From: Scleromitrula shiraiana
Lineage: Eukaryota; Ascomycota; Leotiomycetes; Helotiales; Sclerotiniaceae
Assembly (NCBI GenBank): GCA_028455995.1
Contig: JABELC010000008.1
Location: 2,104,501-2,168,500, forward strand
Reading direction: 5' to 3'
Length of the DNA stretch: 64,000 nt
The position numbers and the translations under genes are program-made. Shown piece after piece: positions 24,506-35,156 of this stretch. Under the pieces are notes generated by a model, which was not told the DNA's origin, searched no databases, and was given only the letters and a program-made list of their open reading frames with translations. The stretch's first letter is position 1. Each line of letters begins with the position of its first letter.

Positions 24506-24910
24506 ATGGATTCGGCTGATTTGTCAATTTCACCCAACTTCAAAAGGTACGTATGTCTTGCTTGAAACTTTTTCCCATTTATTGTTATTAATCGATTAAT
24601 CTCAGCTTTCACACACACCTAGAGACGATGCTATCAGTAGGGTCTGTTCTTTCGACGAACAACGTGACGATTTCATTAGAGACCTAGACGAACGCAGTTT
24701 GCTGAAAATTTTCCTGGAGTGGACGTTGCGTTAAAAAAATAAGACATAAATCTACAAGAGATTCTATTCGCAGGATCGAGCGCGGTCATCGGCATGTACG
24801 AAGAAATTGACATGGCTTTCTCAAGGGTTAGCGAAGTTTCAGATACTCGGCCATTCGTAGTGTTCTTAATGTTTCTGTTATTACCGTTGGATTTGAATGG
24901 TCAAGATTGA
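24506..24910 (+). CDS. Small spliced hypothetical protein (candidate)
   Basis: Three segments, 24506-24546, 24623-24729 and 24774-24910, join in consistent phase to a 94-residue protein. Introns are 76 nt (GTACGT...CCTAG) and 44 nt (GTTAAA...CGCAG). The sequence is acidic in the middle (FDEQRDDFIRDLDERSL) and ends with a hydrophobic stretch (VVFLMFLLLPL) that could be a C-terminal membrane anchor. The second donor is weak; without that intron the protein stops at 24734 with 50 residues. I do not recognise a family. An antisense frame of 132 codons (24828-25226) overlaps the last segment and has no recognisable content. The evidence is splice-phase agreement only, so this may not be a real gene. 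Confidence 0.3.
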
Positions 24911-26606
24911 CAAAACATTTCAGGTAGACATGGGATAAATACACTCCGAAATTGAGATATTTGCGGTGCATATCTTCCGGGCTGGTTTTCTGTCCAAACG
25001 ATGATAAGGACATGGTTCTATTTTCAAGATATAATAAATGATTACGTTCGACTTTCGGAGATCGAGTAGGGCTTTGGCGACTTATAAAATACCGATGCTC
25101 GACCCTAAGGAATAAAGATTGGAAATTCATACAACAGAGAACCTTCATGGAGAGCAGTAACTCAGATGAAGGCAAAGATGGTGGGTGTAGCTCGAATACT
25201 TCCGATTGTATTCTTGTAGCTTTCAAACAGGTCCACGTTCAGCTAGGGTTACGAAATGACCATTCTATCAAATTGCAATGTTATTCCATGTTATATTACA
25301 GTCTTTTTTGATTGATAATGGCTATTTGAATGTAGTGAATTTATCAACTCTTTTTTTAGATCTCATAGTGAGTGACATATCATTAAGATTACGTAAAACA
25401 ACATATAACCTCATGATATGACTAGCACTCTAATTGGCTGCTCTGTCATTTGACGTCACTATTCAAGTTAATCCAAATGACCGGCAGATTGAACTTGGGA
25501 CCTTAGACCAGATGATACAGATGATCATAGCATAATAGATCTAGTTAGCAGTATCATCATAACAATTGAACAAGGTTTCTGAGACCAAAGAACTTACTGT
25601 ATGTATTCTGAATCCGCAACTGAGAATGCTATGCACGAAAAGAGTGCGAAAATTGTCTGAATCCAATGTTAAATCAAGTAGCATCAATATCACGCAGCAG
25701 CTTTCATCAATAACGCCTCGAGTTGTGCAACCTAGATATTGGAGAGAATGATGATTGTTTTACGACGAGTCGTTTAAGTTCTGATTCCTGAATGTCCGTT
25801 CACCAGATATATAATTATATACAGATTCTAATTTTGAATATCTAAATCTAATACAAACAATCAGAAATCGAAAACCAAAAATAAAAAAGAGCATTTCATA
25901 ATTTATGATTCGCATAGATATTTAAATACATATTACTCAAAACATGTTTCAATGTCTGAAACTTGGATGGATATTCAAAAATAAAGCAGTAGGAGTTGCG
26001 TTTCACTTATATATCTATGTAGAATTTATTCTGTCCGTAAATAGAACCATACACGTTATACACATCCTATCTGTAAGCGTAGTGAGAACCATAGAAACAA
26101 TTGAAGTTATGAACTTCTATCTATCAAGTTCAAATACTTTATGCATGTCGAAATTGATTCTCTGAATCCTATTTAGATTCTTAAAACAGATTAACTTAAC
26201 AGACTTTTCAATATGCCTATCTGAGACAGACATTTAAATGAATTTGCTCTTAGCTATATTTGAATATTTGTATTTGAACTGAACATTAACCGAGGTAAAT
26301 CAAACATTAACCAACTTGAATGTAGACTACTGGAGTCTGGAGTAGTTAGGTAGTTAGGGTTCTCATCAAATCGCTTAATTTTTTTCTGGGCTAATCCATC
26401 TTCTAGTGTGCTTTCTGAATTTAAACAGAAATATTTTTTATAAAATTAGTTCTTTGATATTTAGACATTCAAAAACTTATTATATCAATCCATTTTGATT
26501 CTTCAAATAATATTCAGACATTCAAACATTTAAACACTTTCAAATACCTATTTTCACCATATCTTTTGAATCATCTCCAGATTCAGTAATCTATGAAGAA
26601 CTCCCG
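24911..26606. other. Intergenic, no gene recognised
   Basis: Ordinary to slightly A/T-rich sequence. The only long frame is the minus-strand one mentioned with the preceding entry. No motif, repeat or RNA gene was recognised. Confidence 0.5.
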
Positions 26607-27377
26607 GTGGACTTCTACGTCCCAGCAATCACAGACCACTGCGTTTCAAGTTTTGGACACCTTCCTTTCGGCAAACTCAGCAATTGTCAAATCATTATTT
26701 GCCAGAGAACTAACAGCTTTGGCAAGCAGATTTTTCGAGCTCCTTCATCGAATTATCGACAAGCATTACTTGTTTTCGAGAGCTCAAAAATCAACAAAGG
26801 ATGCGAAGATATGAAACCAGCCTCATCCTCCACACCAATTAAGCTCAGCGCCCAGATGGATTGGCTGTTCTTCGATGCTACATGGCTAAAAATTGACGCC
26901 TTCTCTAACAAAGCAGTTGTCTAACAAAACATCGAATCTGAGATCAAAGAAATTTTGGAATGTTTGAAGGGTGCACGAAATATAATCATTGAGCTAAACA
27001 ACAAACATGAGCTCATCCGACCACAACTATTTTTCGATAATTTGCCCTCTCTCGAAAAGCGTTTGATAGTCACAACCATGTATTCACGGGGCAACAATTC
27101 AAAAATTAAGTACATTGCGGATCTCATGGTTGAACTCAAAATTAAGTTCCATGCATCTGGTAAGTACCCCCCTGAGATTAGACCAGGAGCTCTAGTCTCA
27201 AAGGAACAATTGACATTAGCAAGAAATGGAGATGGAGAGCAGCATTTTATACTCTGTTACGAGACGAGAACTGAGGCATTGGAGCGGGCGAGGAAGGGAA
27301 AAGATCATGATGCCCAGAAGATGAAGAGCCCGGAAGTTAAAAAGTTTTCTTGGTCTCAAGTTGCATCAAACCTTTGA
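26607..27377 (+). pseudogene. 2EXR-like protein gene interrupted by one in-frame stop (tentative)
   Basis: One reading frame runs from about 26607 to the TGA at 27375-27377 with a single TAA at 26922-26924. Both sides read as one protein of about 256 codons: the upstream part has MDWLFFDATWLKIDAF, the downstream part IESEIKEILECLKGARNIII, a C-terminal charged region and a basic end. The layout (a DWLxFxxTWL strand followed by LKxxxNIII) resembles fungal 2EXR/F-box-like accessory proteins, and a clear 2EXR gene lies 0.75 kb downstream. CAA to TAA, a C-to-T change in a CpA context, would explain the stop. The start is unclear; an overlapping frame from 26593 suggests an additional upstream frameshift. 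It could alternatively be a functional gene with an unrecognised intron. Confidence 0.45.
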
Positions 27378-28122
27378 GGGGCTTTTACATTTGTTTCTTT
27401 TTTTAACGTATATATCGAATTATAATAATCATCATGAATTCAATCGATTATTTTAATCTTATTGTATTTACGTAGTGATCTATTTCATGTGACATTACAA
27501 GTGAATCTGATTTATTGACTTCAATAAATGTGCTGCCGTTATTGGTTGCGGTACAGTATAGTATGTAGGTAAATGTACGGATGACCTCATCGTTGATACC
27601 CATGTTCTGAAATGCATATGACCTTCGTGCTACATGCATTCACTTGGAGCAAGATATCGTCCACTGAGAATGTCCACTTCAAGATAGTTGATATAGATTG
27701 ATTGATTGGAAAGGTATGAGTGAATGAGGAATCATATACTTTCCACGCTCTATTCAATAAAAACATTTCGATTGAAACAAGGTTTCGCCTTCTCTAATTG
27801 AGTAACAAAAGTTCACTGCACTCAAAGTTCAGAACCAATTTACATTCCATCAGATCTAAATTATTCACTGCGATGATCTTCCTCGGGAAATCTGATACTG
27901 GTCGTTCGTTCTACGGTAGGCTCGCTGATATGAAACATCGCAGCCTTTAAACATCTCCCGTAAACTCCTTCCTCACATCTATATAAGGAACAGCTTCTCT
28001 GAGATTATTTCAATTGTTCATTCATCCTTCCATAATTTCATATTCAGATTCAGAGACCTCCTAATCATTACTCTTACCAAGAACAAAATAACCACGAAAA
28101 ACTCTCAACTAAGTAACTCAAA
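27378..28122. other. Intergenic, probable promoter of the 2EXR gene
   Basis: No gene seen. The last ~100 bases are A/C-rich with few G, a typical fungal 5' leader before the ATG at 28123. Confidence 0.5.
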
Positions 28123-29054
28123 ATGGTATGTATTATCTATTCCTAATCTTAATATATATATCTAACTTGTACTAGGAGCATAATCCAAAGAGAAATTCAG
28201 TGCCTACAATAAACCATTCAACAGGTACTCAGAACACAAAGCGAAAACCCAATTCATCTGCTAGCAATTCCCAAAGCAGCAAGAAGGCGAGAACCATCGA
28301 TACACCAACTGCCTGTAGATTGAAGTGGGCAGATCGAGACGAGAATGATTCCGATACCACCATGACCCATCGAGTTCCTACCCATCCAGAAGTTTTACCT
28401 TTGAACACCTTTACAAGATTCACGGAACTCCCTGCTGAATTGAGATTGAAGATCTGGCAGTACTCAATTGTAGGAAGAAAGCTTACCTTTGCGAGTTATG
28501 GCATGGAATGTACTACACCAAATCCTCAACAACTCTTTGTCAACTATGAGAGTCGTCATGAATTTCTCAAACATTATACACTAGCAAAAGAATCGAGCGC
28601 AAATGTGAATTGGAAGACCTGCTATTACAACCCTGATCTTGATGAAATCTGGCTTCGTTCTGGTAATCTTGAGAGATCTAAGACGAAAGGTAGTTACGGG
28701 AAAGTCCTATTTGAGGAGGTATTGGTGGATTTAAGATTTTCTCGTGCAGTAGGCGAAAGATTCAGCAAGATTCGAACTATTGTTTGTGATGAAGAGTCCG
28801 CGTTAGGGAAGGGTATGGTTCCACGAGATTTGGCCGCAACGAGTATGTGTTATCGTTTCCTCGAGAAACTTAAGTGTCTTCAGAATATAGTGATTATGGT
28901 TGGTCCTGAGAAGACCAATTATGATAGTGGCGGGGGCCGATTTCGACGCAAGAGATGGTTTGCAAATCTTTTCAAGGATATGAAGGCGAAGGATCCGGAG
29001 GCTTCTACTCCTACCATTACTATACGTCGTGACTCGTTAGTATTCGAGTTATAG
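28123..29054 (+). CDS. 2EXR domain protein with an ATG-only first exon
   Basis: The start codon at 28123-28125 is followed directly by a 50-nt intron (GTATGT, branch CTAAC, acceptor ACTAG). Exon 2 (28176-29054) continues with EHNPKRNSVPT, giving 293 residues. Residues ~10-60 are Ser/Asn-rich and basic (possible nuclear signal KKAR). From ~78 comes the 2EXR motif: FTRFTELPAELRLKIWQYSI, then the LFVNYESRHEFLKHY block and a PDLDEIWL strand. 2EXR proteins are a large fungal family of unknown function, often compared with F-box modules. Without the mini-exon the frame would have only internal Met codons, all downstream of the conserved N-terminal basic region, which is why I favour this start. Confidence 0.8.
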
Positions 29055-29127
29055 AGTATGGAACTATGGAACTATGGAACTATGGAACTATGGGATATGG
29101 GATATGGGATATGGGATATGGGATATG
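29055..29127. repeat. Two adjoining short tandem repeats after the 2EXR gene
   Basis: About four units of GGAACTAT run directly into about five units of GGGATAT. They begin at the stop codon region and lie in the 3' untranslated region. Confidence 0.95.
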
Positions 29128-30196
29128 GAGATGATACTAGGAGATCTTACTGTTTAGTATAGATTATAATACCAATCGTTTTTATCTTGCATATTGAAGG
29201 ATACATAAAAGTAAATTTTGATTCTAAAGATCCTATCAGTGTACTTTTGTCAGTCGTCTTCAGGTCTCACTGTATAAATACTTTATAATTAGAAATTATC
29301 CCTGCACACAGAAATGAAATTTGGTCCGAAGCAGATGTTGTAGTGCAATGTCCCGTGATGAGTCAGTATATCGGTATGTACTAGAAGCGCAGTCGATGAG
29401 ACAACTCTCATTTGATTGCAATCAAATATGTTCAACACTACTGCCTATATGCATGGTGATATGGAGATGGAGTTGCGCAATTGGGGGTGGTTTGTTCTTT
29501 AACTCAGCATTTCTTTCCAAACCACCGAAACCAGCCAGTTTCAAGTTCATTCTGGTTGAATATTGAAACTTACATCGACATAAGATTACCATCTGTCCAT
29601 TGTCTTACTATTTTCTCAGTGTCCCATCCCAATACCACAAATGGTATGCATTCAACCAGCTAACATGAATACTCCTACTCCGCCATACATGTATTCTGCA
29701 TCCTCATTCATCTTCACTCATTCCTTCTCAGCCAACTCTCACGGTTCCTCAACTATTCATTCTACCATAACATATTCAAGTTAATTCCTGAACACTGATC
29801 AGTCAGAACTGCATGGTATACTATTACAAACTTGCACTTTCTACACCCAGCAGTGCATATTCTACTCTTTCTATATCAATTTGGACATAAATGGACCTGG
29901 GAAAAGATCAACATACGGCCTGGAGTAATATTTGTGCTTGATCGAATTTATGAAGTTAAGATATTGGGATTGTGATTGATGGGATGACTAAGGTATGTAA
30001 TGCTGACGGTAAAAACAAGAAATATTGGACGTGTCTCCGTGCATTAGATTGATTACTTGGATAAGTTCAACATCGGAGTCCTATAGAGAGAGGAAATTGC
30101 AGGCGGGAAGCGTGTTGTAATTCAACTCGACCCAGCCTGATTATGATCATTCTATCCCATTCCCAATCTACCAAACAGCATCACTCCTACGTGGAA
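29128..30196. other. Intergenic, no gene recognised
   Basis: About 1 kb between the 2EXR gene and the 3' end of the dihydroorotate dehydrogenase gene. Short frames only (under 82 codons), no motif. Confidence 0.5.
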
Positions 30197-31411
30197 TTAA
30201 ATCAAATTTCCCTCAAGTCCTCCAATAATTTTCTCAAAAATATCCACACCCTCCCTCCCCAACGCAGTCCCAACCCCCACCACCTCCGCTCCAACACCCC
30301 TCATCCTCCTCCACCCGTCCGCATCCTTCACACCCCCAACTCCAATGATTTCTATACCTCGCACCTCTTCAAATCTCGATTCGTTCAACAATCTTCGTAT
30401 CGTCTTTACATTCCCCAATGCAATTGGATGAATTGCATCACCTGCCATTCCACCGATTCCTTCATTAGATGAGGAGCTTAAGAGTGGGTTTAGGGTGGAG
30501 GAGTTTAGCACGAGACAGGATCCTAGGGTGTTGGTTGCTGTTATGAAGGATATCGGGTGTTTAAGTGATGTTCCTTGACCCAATTCATGAGTTGAGAGAA
30601 TTCCAATCTCCAATGCTGTGATTAGGGTTTTAAATTGCTCGAAATAAGTATATGGTGGAATTTTTATGCCGACGTGAATCCCGGGCTCATCATTCCCACC
30701 TTGTGTTGCGAACTTTAATTTTACCGTTCGTATGGCATCGATATATTGGGATAGTGCAGCTTCATCATATGCAGGAGGTGATTTATCGAGAATATTCGGA
30801 CATGAAAGATTAATTTCCATGAAAAGATTTAGACCAGGGTGTTCTAGAGAAAATGATCGAATCTTTTCATAACATTTACATGCTTCTACGTCCGTTCCCG
30901 TAACAGATATAATCCATGGTTTTGGTCTTGAATTTTGAATGGACGAGGATGATGATGAGTTGTGGATTGATAAGATTATAGATAAATAATCATCCAAACA
31001 TAGAGGTGAATATCCAAGTGTATTGAGACTGCTAGTTTCCCCATCAACAACTTCGCTTCTTCCTTCGGCAGAAATAGCAGCAGATGACGTGTTGCTTGTT
31101 GTGGAGAAGAATGTATATTGATTGATGGTTGGTGAGTGGGGGTATGGAGTTAGGAGACTTGTACGGGTTGTTATAGCTCCTGTATGGGGGGAATTGTATA
31201 GAATCTGGAGGTCTTCGAGGGTGGTTGCCCACTAGGGAGGAAGTGCGGGTTGGTTAGTTGTTTGTTGAGGGAGAGGAAGATGAGTGGATGGGTTGAAAAA
31301 ACTACGTACTGGGTTGGCGGAATTTATTAGAGGTGGGTTGAAATCAAGTATACGTTTAGATGTGATTCCAGTAGGAGTTTTTATTTGGTTTAAGACTGTA
31401 AATTCGGCCAT
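30197..31411 (-). CDS. Class 1A dihydroorotate dehydrogenase (fumarate-type, cytosolic)
   Basis: Exon 1 (31310-31411) and exon 2 (30197-31231) join across a 78-nt intron in phase 0, restoring the motif LINSANPWATTLEDL; the protein has 378 residues. Family blocks in order: ITTRTSLL, EINLSCPNI with the catalytic Cys of class 1 enzymes at ~178, HVGIKIPPY, the FMN-phosphate loop blocks GIGGMAGDAIHPIAL and GVGGVKDADGW, and VGVGTAL near the end. The enzyme oxidises dihydroorotate to orotate in pyrimidine synthesis with FMN and, in class 1A, fumarate as acceptor. No mitochondrial presequence or membrane helix is present, unlike the class 2 enzyme that most fungi use. A Ser-rich loop (~125-131) is an unusual insertion. 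ATG 31411 is preferred over an upstream in-frame ATG because MAEFTVLNQIKTP fits the family start. Confidence 0.88.
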
Positions 31412-32006
31412 GGTTGGTTTGAGATTGTGGTAGGTCAAGTGTGATAGAATGGTAATTAGCTGCTGCTTAATCTATTTGGCACTACAGACCCAAGAAACGC
31501 GATTCAAAATAGTAACGAGGTTTTACTCCCAAAGAAAGGTATGGGAATTCCGTAATTCCGAATATTTATAGTGGGGGTTTTACGAGTATACATCCGAGAT
31601 TTCCACGCGTGACTAGTGCGGCTTAAAGTCCATGATGCAACTACAACTGCAACGAGAACGACAACTAATTCATATGTTCAAGTCCTTTCTAATTTTCAAT
31701 GCAATGATCAATTTCGACTGTATCTAACTTCTAGGTTAGTGATTTGCAATGTAAGTGTATTTCCTTTGCCCTAATAATTACGATATTTGATCTCGATACT
31801 TCAACCTTCAAATGACCCCCTTCATTTGAAGAATTGTTTGCTTTTTTCCCTAGTTTATTGCACATTTTGGCATTTTCATCTGCGCTCATCATATTTGATG
31901 AAATTCGAATATTGTGATATCTGATTCTTTAACCCTCCTCAAAATAAACTCTTATCTTTAGAGACAAATAAACTCGACCTCTCACAGCACAAAAAAATCC
32001 ACGAAG
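31412..32006. promoter_or_regulatory. Divergent promoter region between DHOD and the J-domain gene
   Basis: The two start codons face away from each other across 595 bases, so this spacer should hold both promoters. I see no diagnostic operator; just before 32007 the + strand is A/C-rich, as in fungal 5' leaders. Confidence 0.5.
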
Positions 32007-32615
32007 ATGGCTCTACCGAATCACTATGCAACTCTGCAAATCCCCGAAGACGCCAGTCATGATGATATTAAGAAAGCCTTCTTTATGCTAGCAAAGACTT
32101 ATCATCCAGACAAGACAAATGGAGGATCTGCTCAGAGTTTTGTGAAGGTATGTGAATTCGGACTTCATTTGTTCTTTGGTTGCGGATAATTACTCATTTT
32201 TCAATGACAGGTTTGAGAAGCGTACGAAACTTTCACGGACACCAAGAAGCAAAGAAGTTATGACTCCAAGTTACGCCATCGTTGCGATCATTACGAGGCT
32301 TGTGAGGAACTCGGGAGGGCATCTGATCGTTTGGACGACATCAATGAACTGTTGCGCAACATTTTAGATCAATTAAATCGGACTGGGAAACAACTTGAGC
32401 AGTTCGATCGAGACTGTATGAAAGGTCGTTATAGGACTACAGAACTTTATGCAACACATCATATTAAGCTTGCTCAATCGCAAATGGGACACAATCAAGC
32501 AACACATGTCACCTCTTCGGCTGGAGGAGTAACAGATACGCAGAATAGGTCACATAAAGGATACGGTCGAAAAAGAAAGAAAGTTGGAGGTCGAAATCGA
32601 TGTGAATTTGGGTAG
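32007..32615 (+). pseudogene. J-domain (DnaJ-like) protein gene with an in-frame stop
   Basis: Exon 1 (32007-32147) encodes helices I-II of a J domain with an intact YHPDKT motif; a 63-nt phase-0 intron (GTATGT...ACAG) follows; exon 2 (32211-32615) continues with EAYETFTDTKKQRSYD (helices III-IV), then a coiled stretch and a basic tail. The second codon of exon 2 is TGA (32214-32216), exactly where J domains have the residue before EAYE, and no other splice choice I tried both removes the stop and keeps the frame. A J protein recruits and stimulates Hsp70. Close to the 3' end another frame reads a more protein-like charged tail (LEVEIDVNLGSERAAKRM), hinting at a second lesion, a frameshift near 32570-32585. 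I call it a pseudogene, with stop-codon editing or readthrough as alternatives. Confidence 0.65.
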
Positions 32616-35156
32616 TGAGAGGGCTGCTAAGAGGATGAGAAGGGAAGGTTAAATCTCTGGTGTTATATAAATGGGCGGGTGTTACAGAGAGGGCTGCTAG
32701 GAAAATGAGAGGAGATGCTCGGAGAAGTCAGTGGTAAACTGATTTGTTCCTGATGATATGTGATTACAGCAGGTGACACCGATCACAATAAATCTAAGGA
32801 GACTAGACTCTAAATGAAAGATTTACAACGGCAATATCTTTACCACCCATCCTTTCTAGCAAAGTAGTTTCAACCACGACTGTTAATGATTCATGGGATA
32901 GTTGTTCGCGCATCGAAAGAAACATACCATAGAAAAGCTTCACACCCTTTCTCAATACTCTCTTTGCTGTCTTCTCTTCTCTGTCTTCTCTTCTCTTCTC
33001 TTCGTCATTTTACTTCTTACTTTATCTCCCCACGTTCGAACTTGCGATGTCTATTTCATACGACATCACACCACGATCTAACATACCAGATTGATGTATA
33101 GATTCAGTAGTTCTTGTTATGCTTGCCTGAAAGGATGGACGAGATTTTGGTGCATCTAGGACAGGATAGAGTAGAGAACCTGTCGTTTGGCTACAAGATT
33201 GCTATAGAAGTGAGTAAGATTGATTGTTTAAATTGTTATATATTCCTTTTTTGTTGCCCTATTCTCTTAAAATTACTTTTTCAGTCGAGTTTGCCGCCTT
33301 GAATGAAACAAAGTCGATTAATCCAGAGATAATCAATGTTTGTAAACAGTCACTGTGAATTATATGTCAAGAGATCGAATCAAACAGATACCAAGAGTCT
33401 TATCTTGCAATCAATACTCTGTTTTCATTAATATACAAACAGTCCTCTATTCAATATTGTCCAGTTGACGTTTCATCTCGATGATATACGCTGATATCTC
33501 AACCGTCACAATTGCATTTCTTTTTCATAATTCTCTCTTGCTCTTTTGCAATGTATACGACGCTTGCTGAATCATCCCCATTGAGATATCAGTTGAATTG
33601 AAAAATACTGGTTACAGAGTCAAGATGTGCCAGCCCAAGTCAAGTGATGTATTGGATGTAGAGTTTTTTTCGCAGCTCTCCTGTTGTCGGAAACATTGTC
33701 CTGGGACTTAAAATGATTCTTGGGTGGGTGTGCGCATTTAACAACAGGGAGGAGTAGGATAAATGATCCAGCGTGCCTCATCCTCCCTCATACCTGTGTG
33801 AATAAACGCCTACTTCGTCATCGATATAAAAACTTCACCATACATAATATCCAAACGCATTTTCTTGACTCATATTCATACAAAACATTTGGATATGGCC
33901 CATCTCTATTCCCAATTATTGAGGCTGTGTGTATTATATCATGCAACGGCTCGGCTTGCATTGATTCACTTACGTGTCTGAGCCAATTTTTGTACTACAA
34001 CCAAATATCGAAACTCACAGAGAGAGAGTGATAGCTGAGCCTCCACAGAGACATCATCAATGGGTATATTGGATCCACTCAAGGAATGAAGAAACGCCGT
34101 CGCATAAGAGGAAACAAGTGATAATGAAATGACTGAGATATCTCGAGACAAGTAAAGTGTAAATACAGTGGGCAAATAGTTGAGCATTTTCGGCCAATCC
34201 AAATGCACATGCAAAGCAAATCATTTTGACATCAAAACTAAACGCGAGAAACATGTAGCATACTCTATTTGTTGTTTTGGTCTTCTGCAAGACAGTATAT
34301 AAATCCGTGATTTGTGGAGTCAACATGAAGATCATATCAGTAGAGCTTTCCACAAACCATCTAACCACACAGTCTTTTGAAGACCCTCATAATTTTGACT
34401 TGGAGAGAGAGAATGACATTTCCACTGTCTGATCCAAATCACACAATCAGCCTGTTATCATGTGACCAATCAAATCAACCTATATAACGCCGACGCCCTA
34501 CAAATAGAAATCGGACTTCCCCAATACCCATCCGTTACACAAACAACTTCACCCAGTCTTACTTACCAACAACTTGGCACCCCAATGACGCGCGGTCACC
34601 ACACACAACAGTATGAACAATATTTCTGATTTCGCATTATCATACAATAATCAATGATATTATCACCATTACTCCCAATCAATACCCAGCTGGCCACGCC
34701 AGCCAAGCAGAAACCCAAGCACAGACATTGCACGTCCCGTAGATCAATCTCCCAACTCGCCCTATCAAAACTTATCTAAGGAATCAATTGAATATATGAA
34801 ACATTGATAATAAATATCTTTTCCCGTCTTTATTCCTTGGACGATGCGTTTTGGGTTTGAGAATGCTGATGGAGGAGGCGGGAGCGATATATTGTCCGAT
34901 GTACCGATTACTTGGCATATGTAAGCTTGGGCTGAGATGTGTGGAAATAAAAAAGCCTTGCTGTGATGAATCACTGTGAATAGGCAGGTAGGTGCGAGGA
35001 TATATTTTTGATAGTTGTTTGGGTTTCCCGGTTTGTTTTGGTTTCTTTTATTGATTTTGTTGTTTCTTCTTTTTTGTTTATTTCTTGAAGAAAGTTGAGA
35101 AGTTTTTGGATATCGTATGATTCAATTAAAGTGGCATTGATGCCAATTATATCAAT
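32616..35156. other. Intergenic, no gene recognised
   Basis: About 2.5 kb. A degenerate duplication of the end of the preceding gene (GAGAGGGCTGCTA...ATGAGA words at ~32617 and ~32686) opens it. C/T-rich microsatellite-like sequence lies at 32960-33005. Several frames of 60-103 codons (33.7-34.4 kb) have no recognisable content. Confidence 0.5.

Noticed and set aside
24828..25226. 132-codon minus-strand frame
   Set aside because: I could not match it to any family, and it overlaps the last segment of a + strand candidate; evidence is insufficient to call a gene.
34057..34368. 103-codon minus-strand frame with hydrophobic content
   Set aside because: It overlaps another frame of similar size and shows no signal peptide, family motif or splice signals; a gene cannot be supported.
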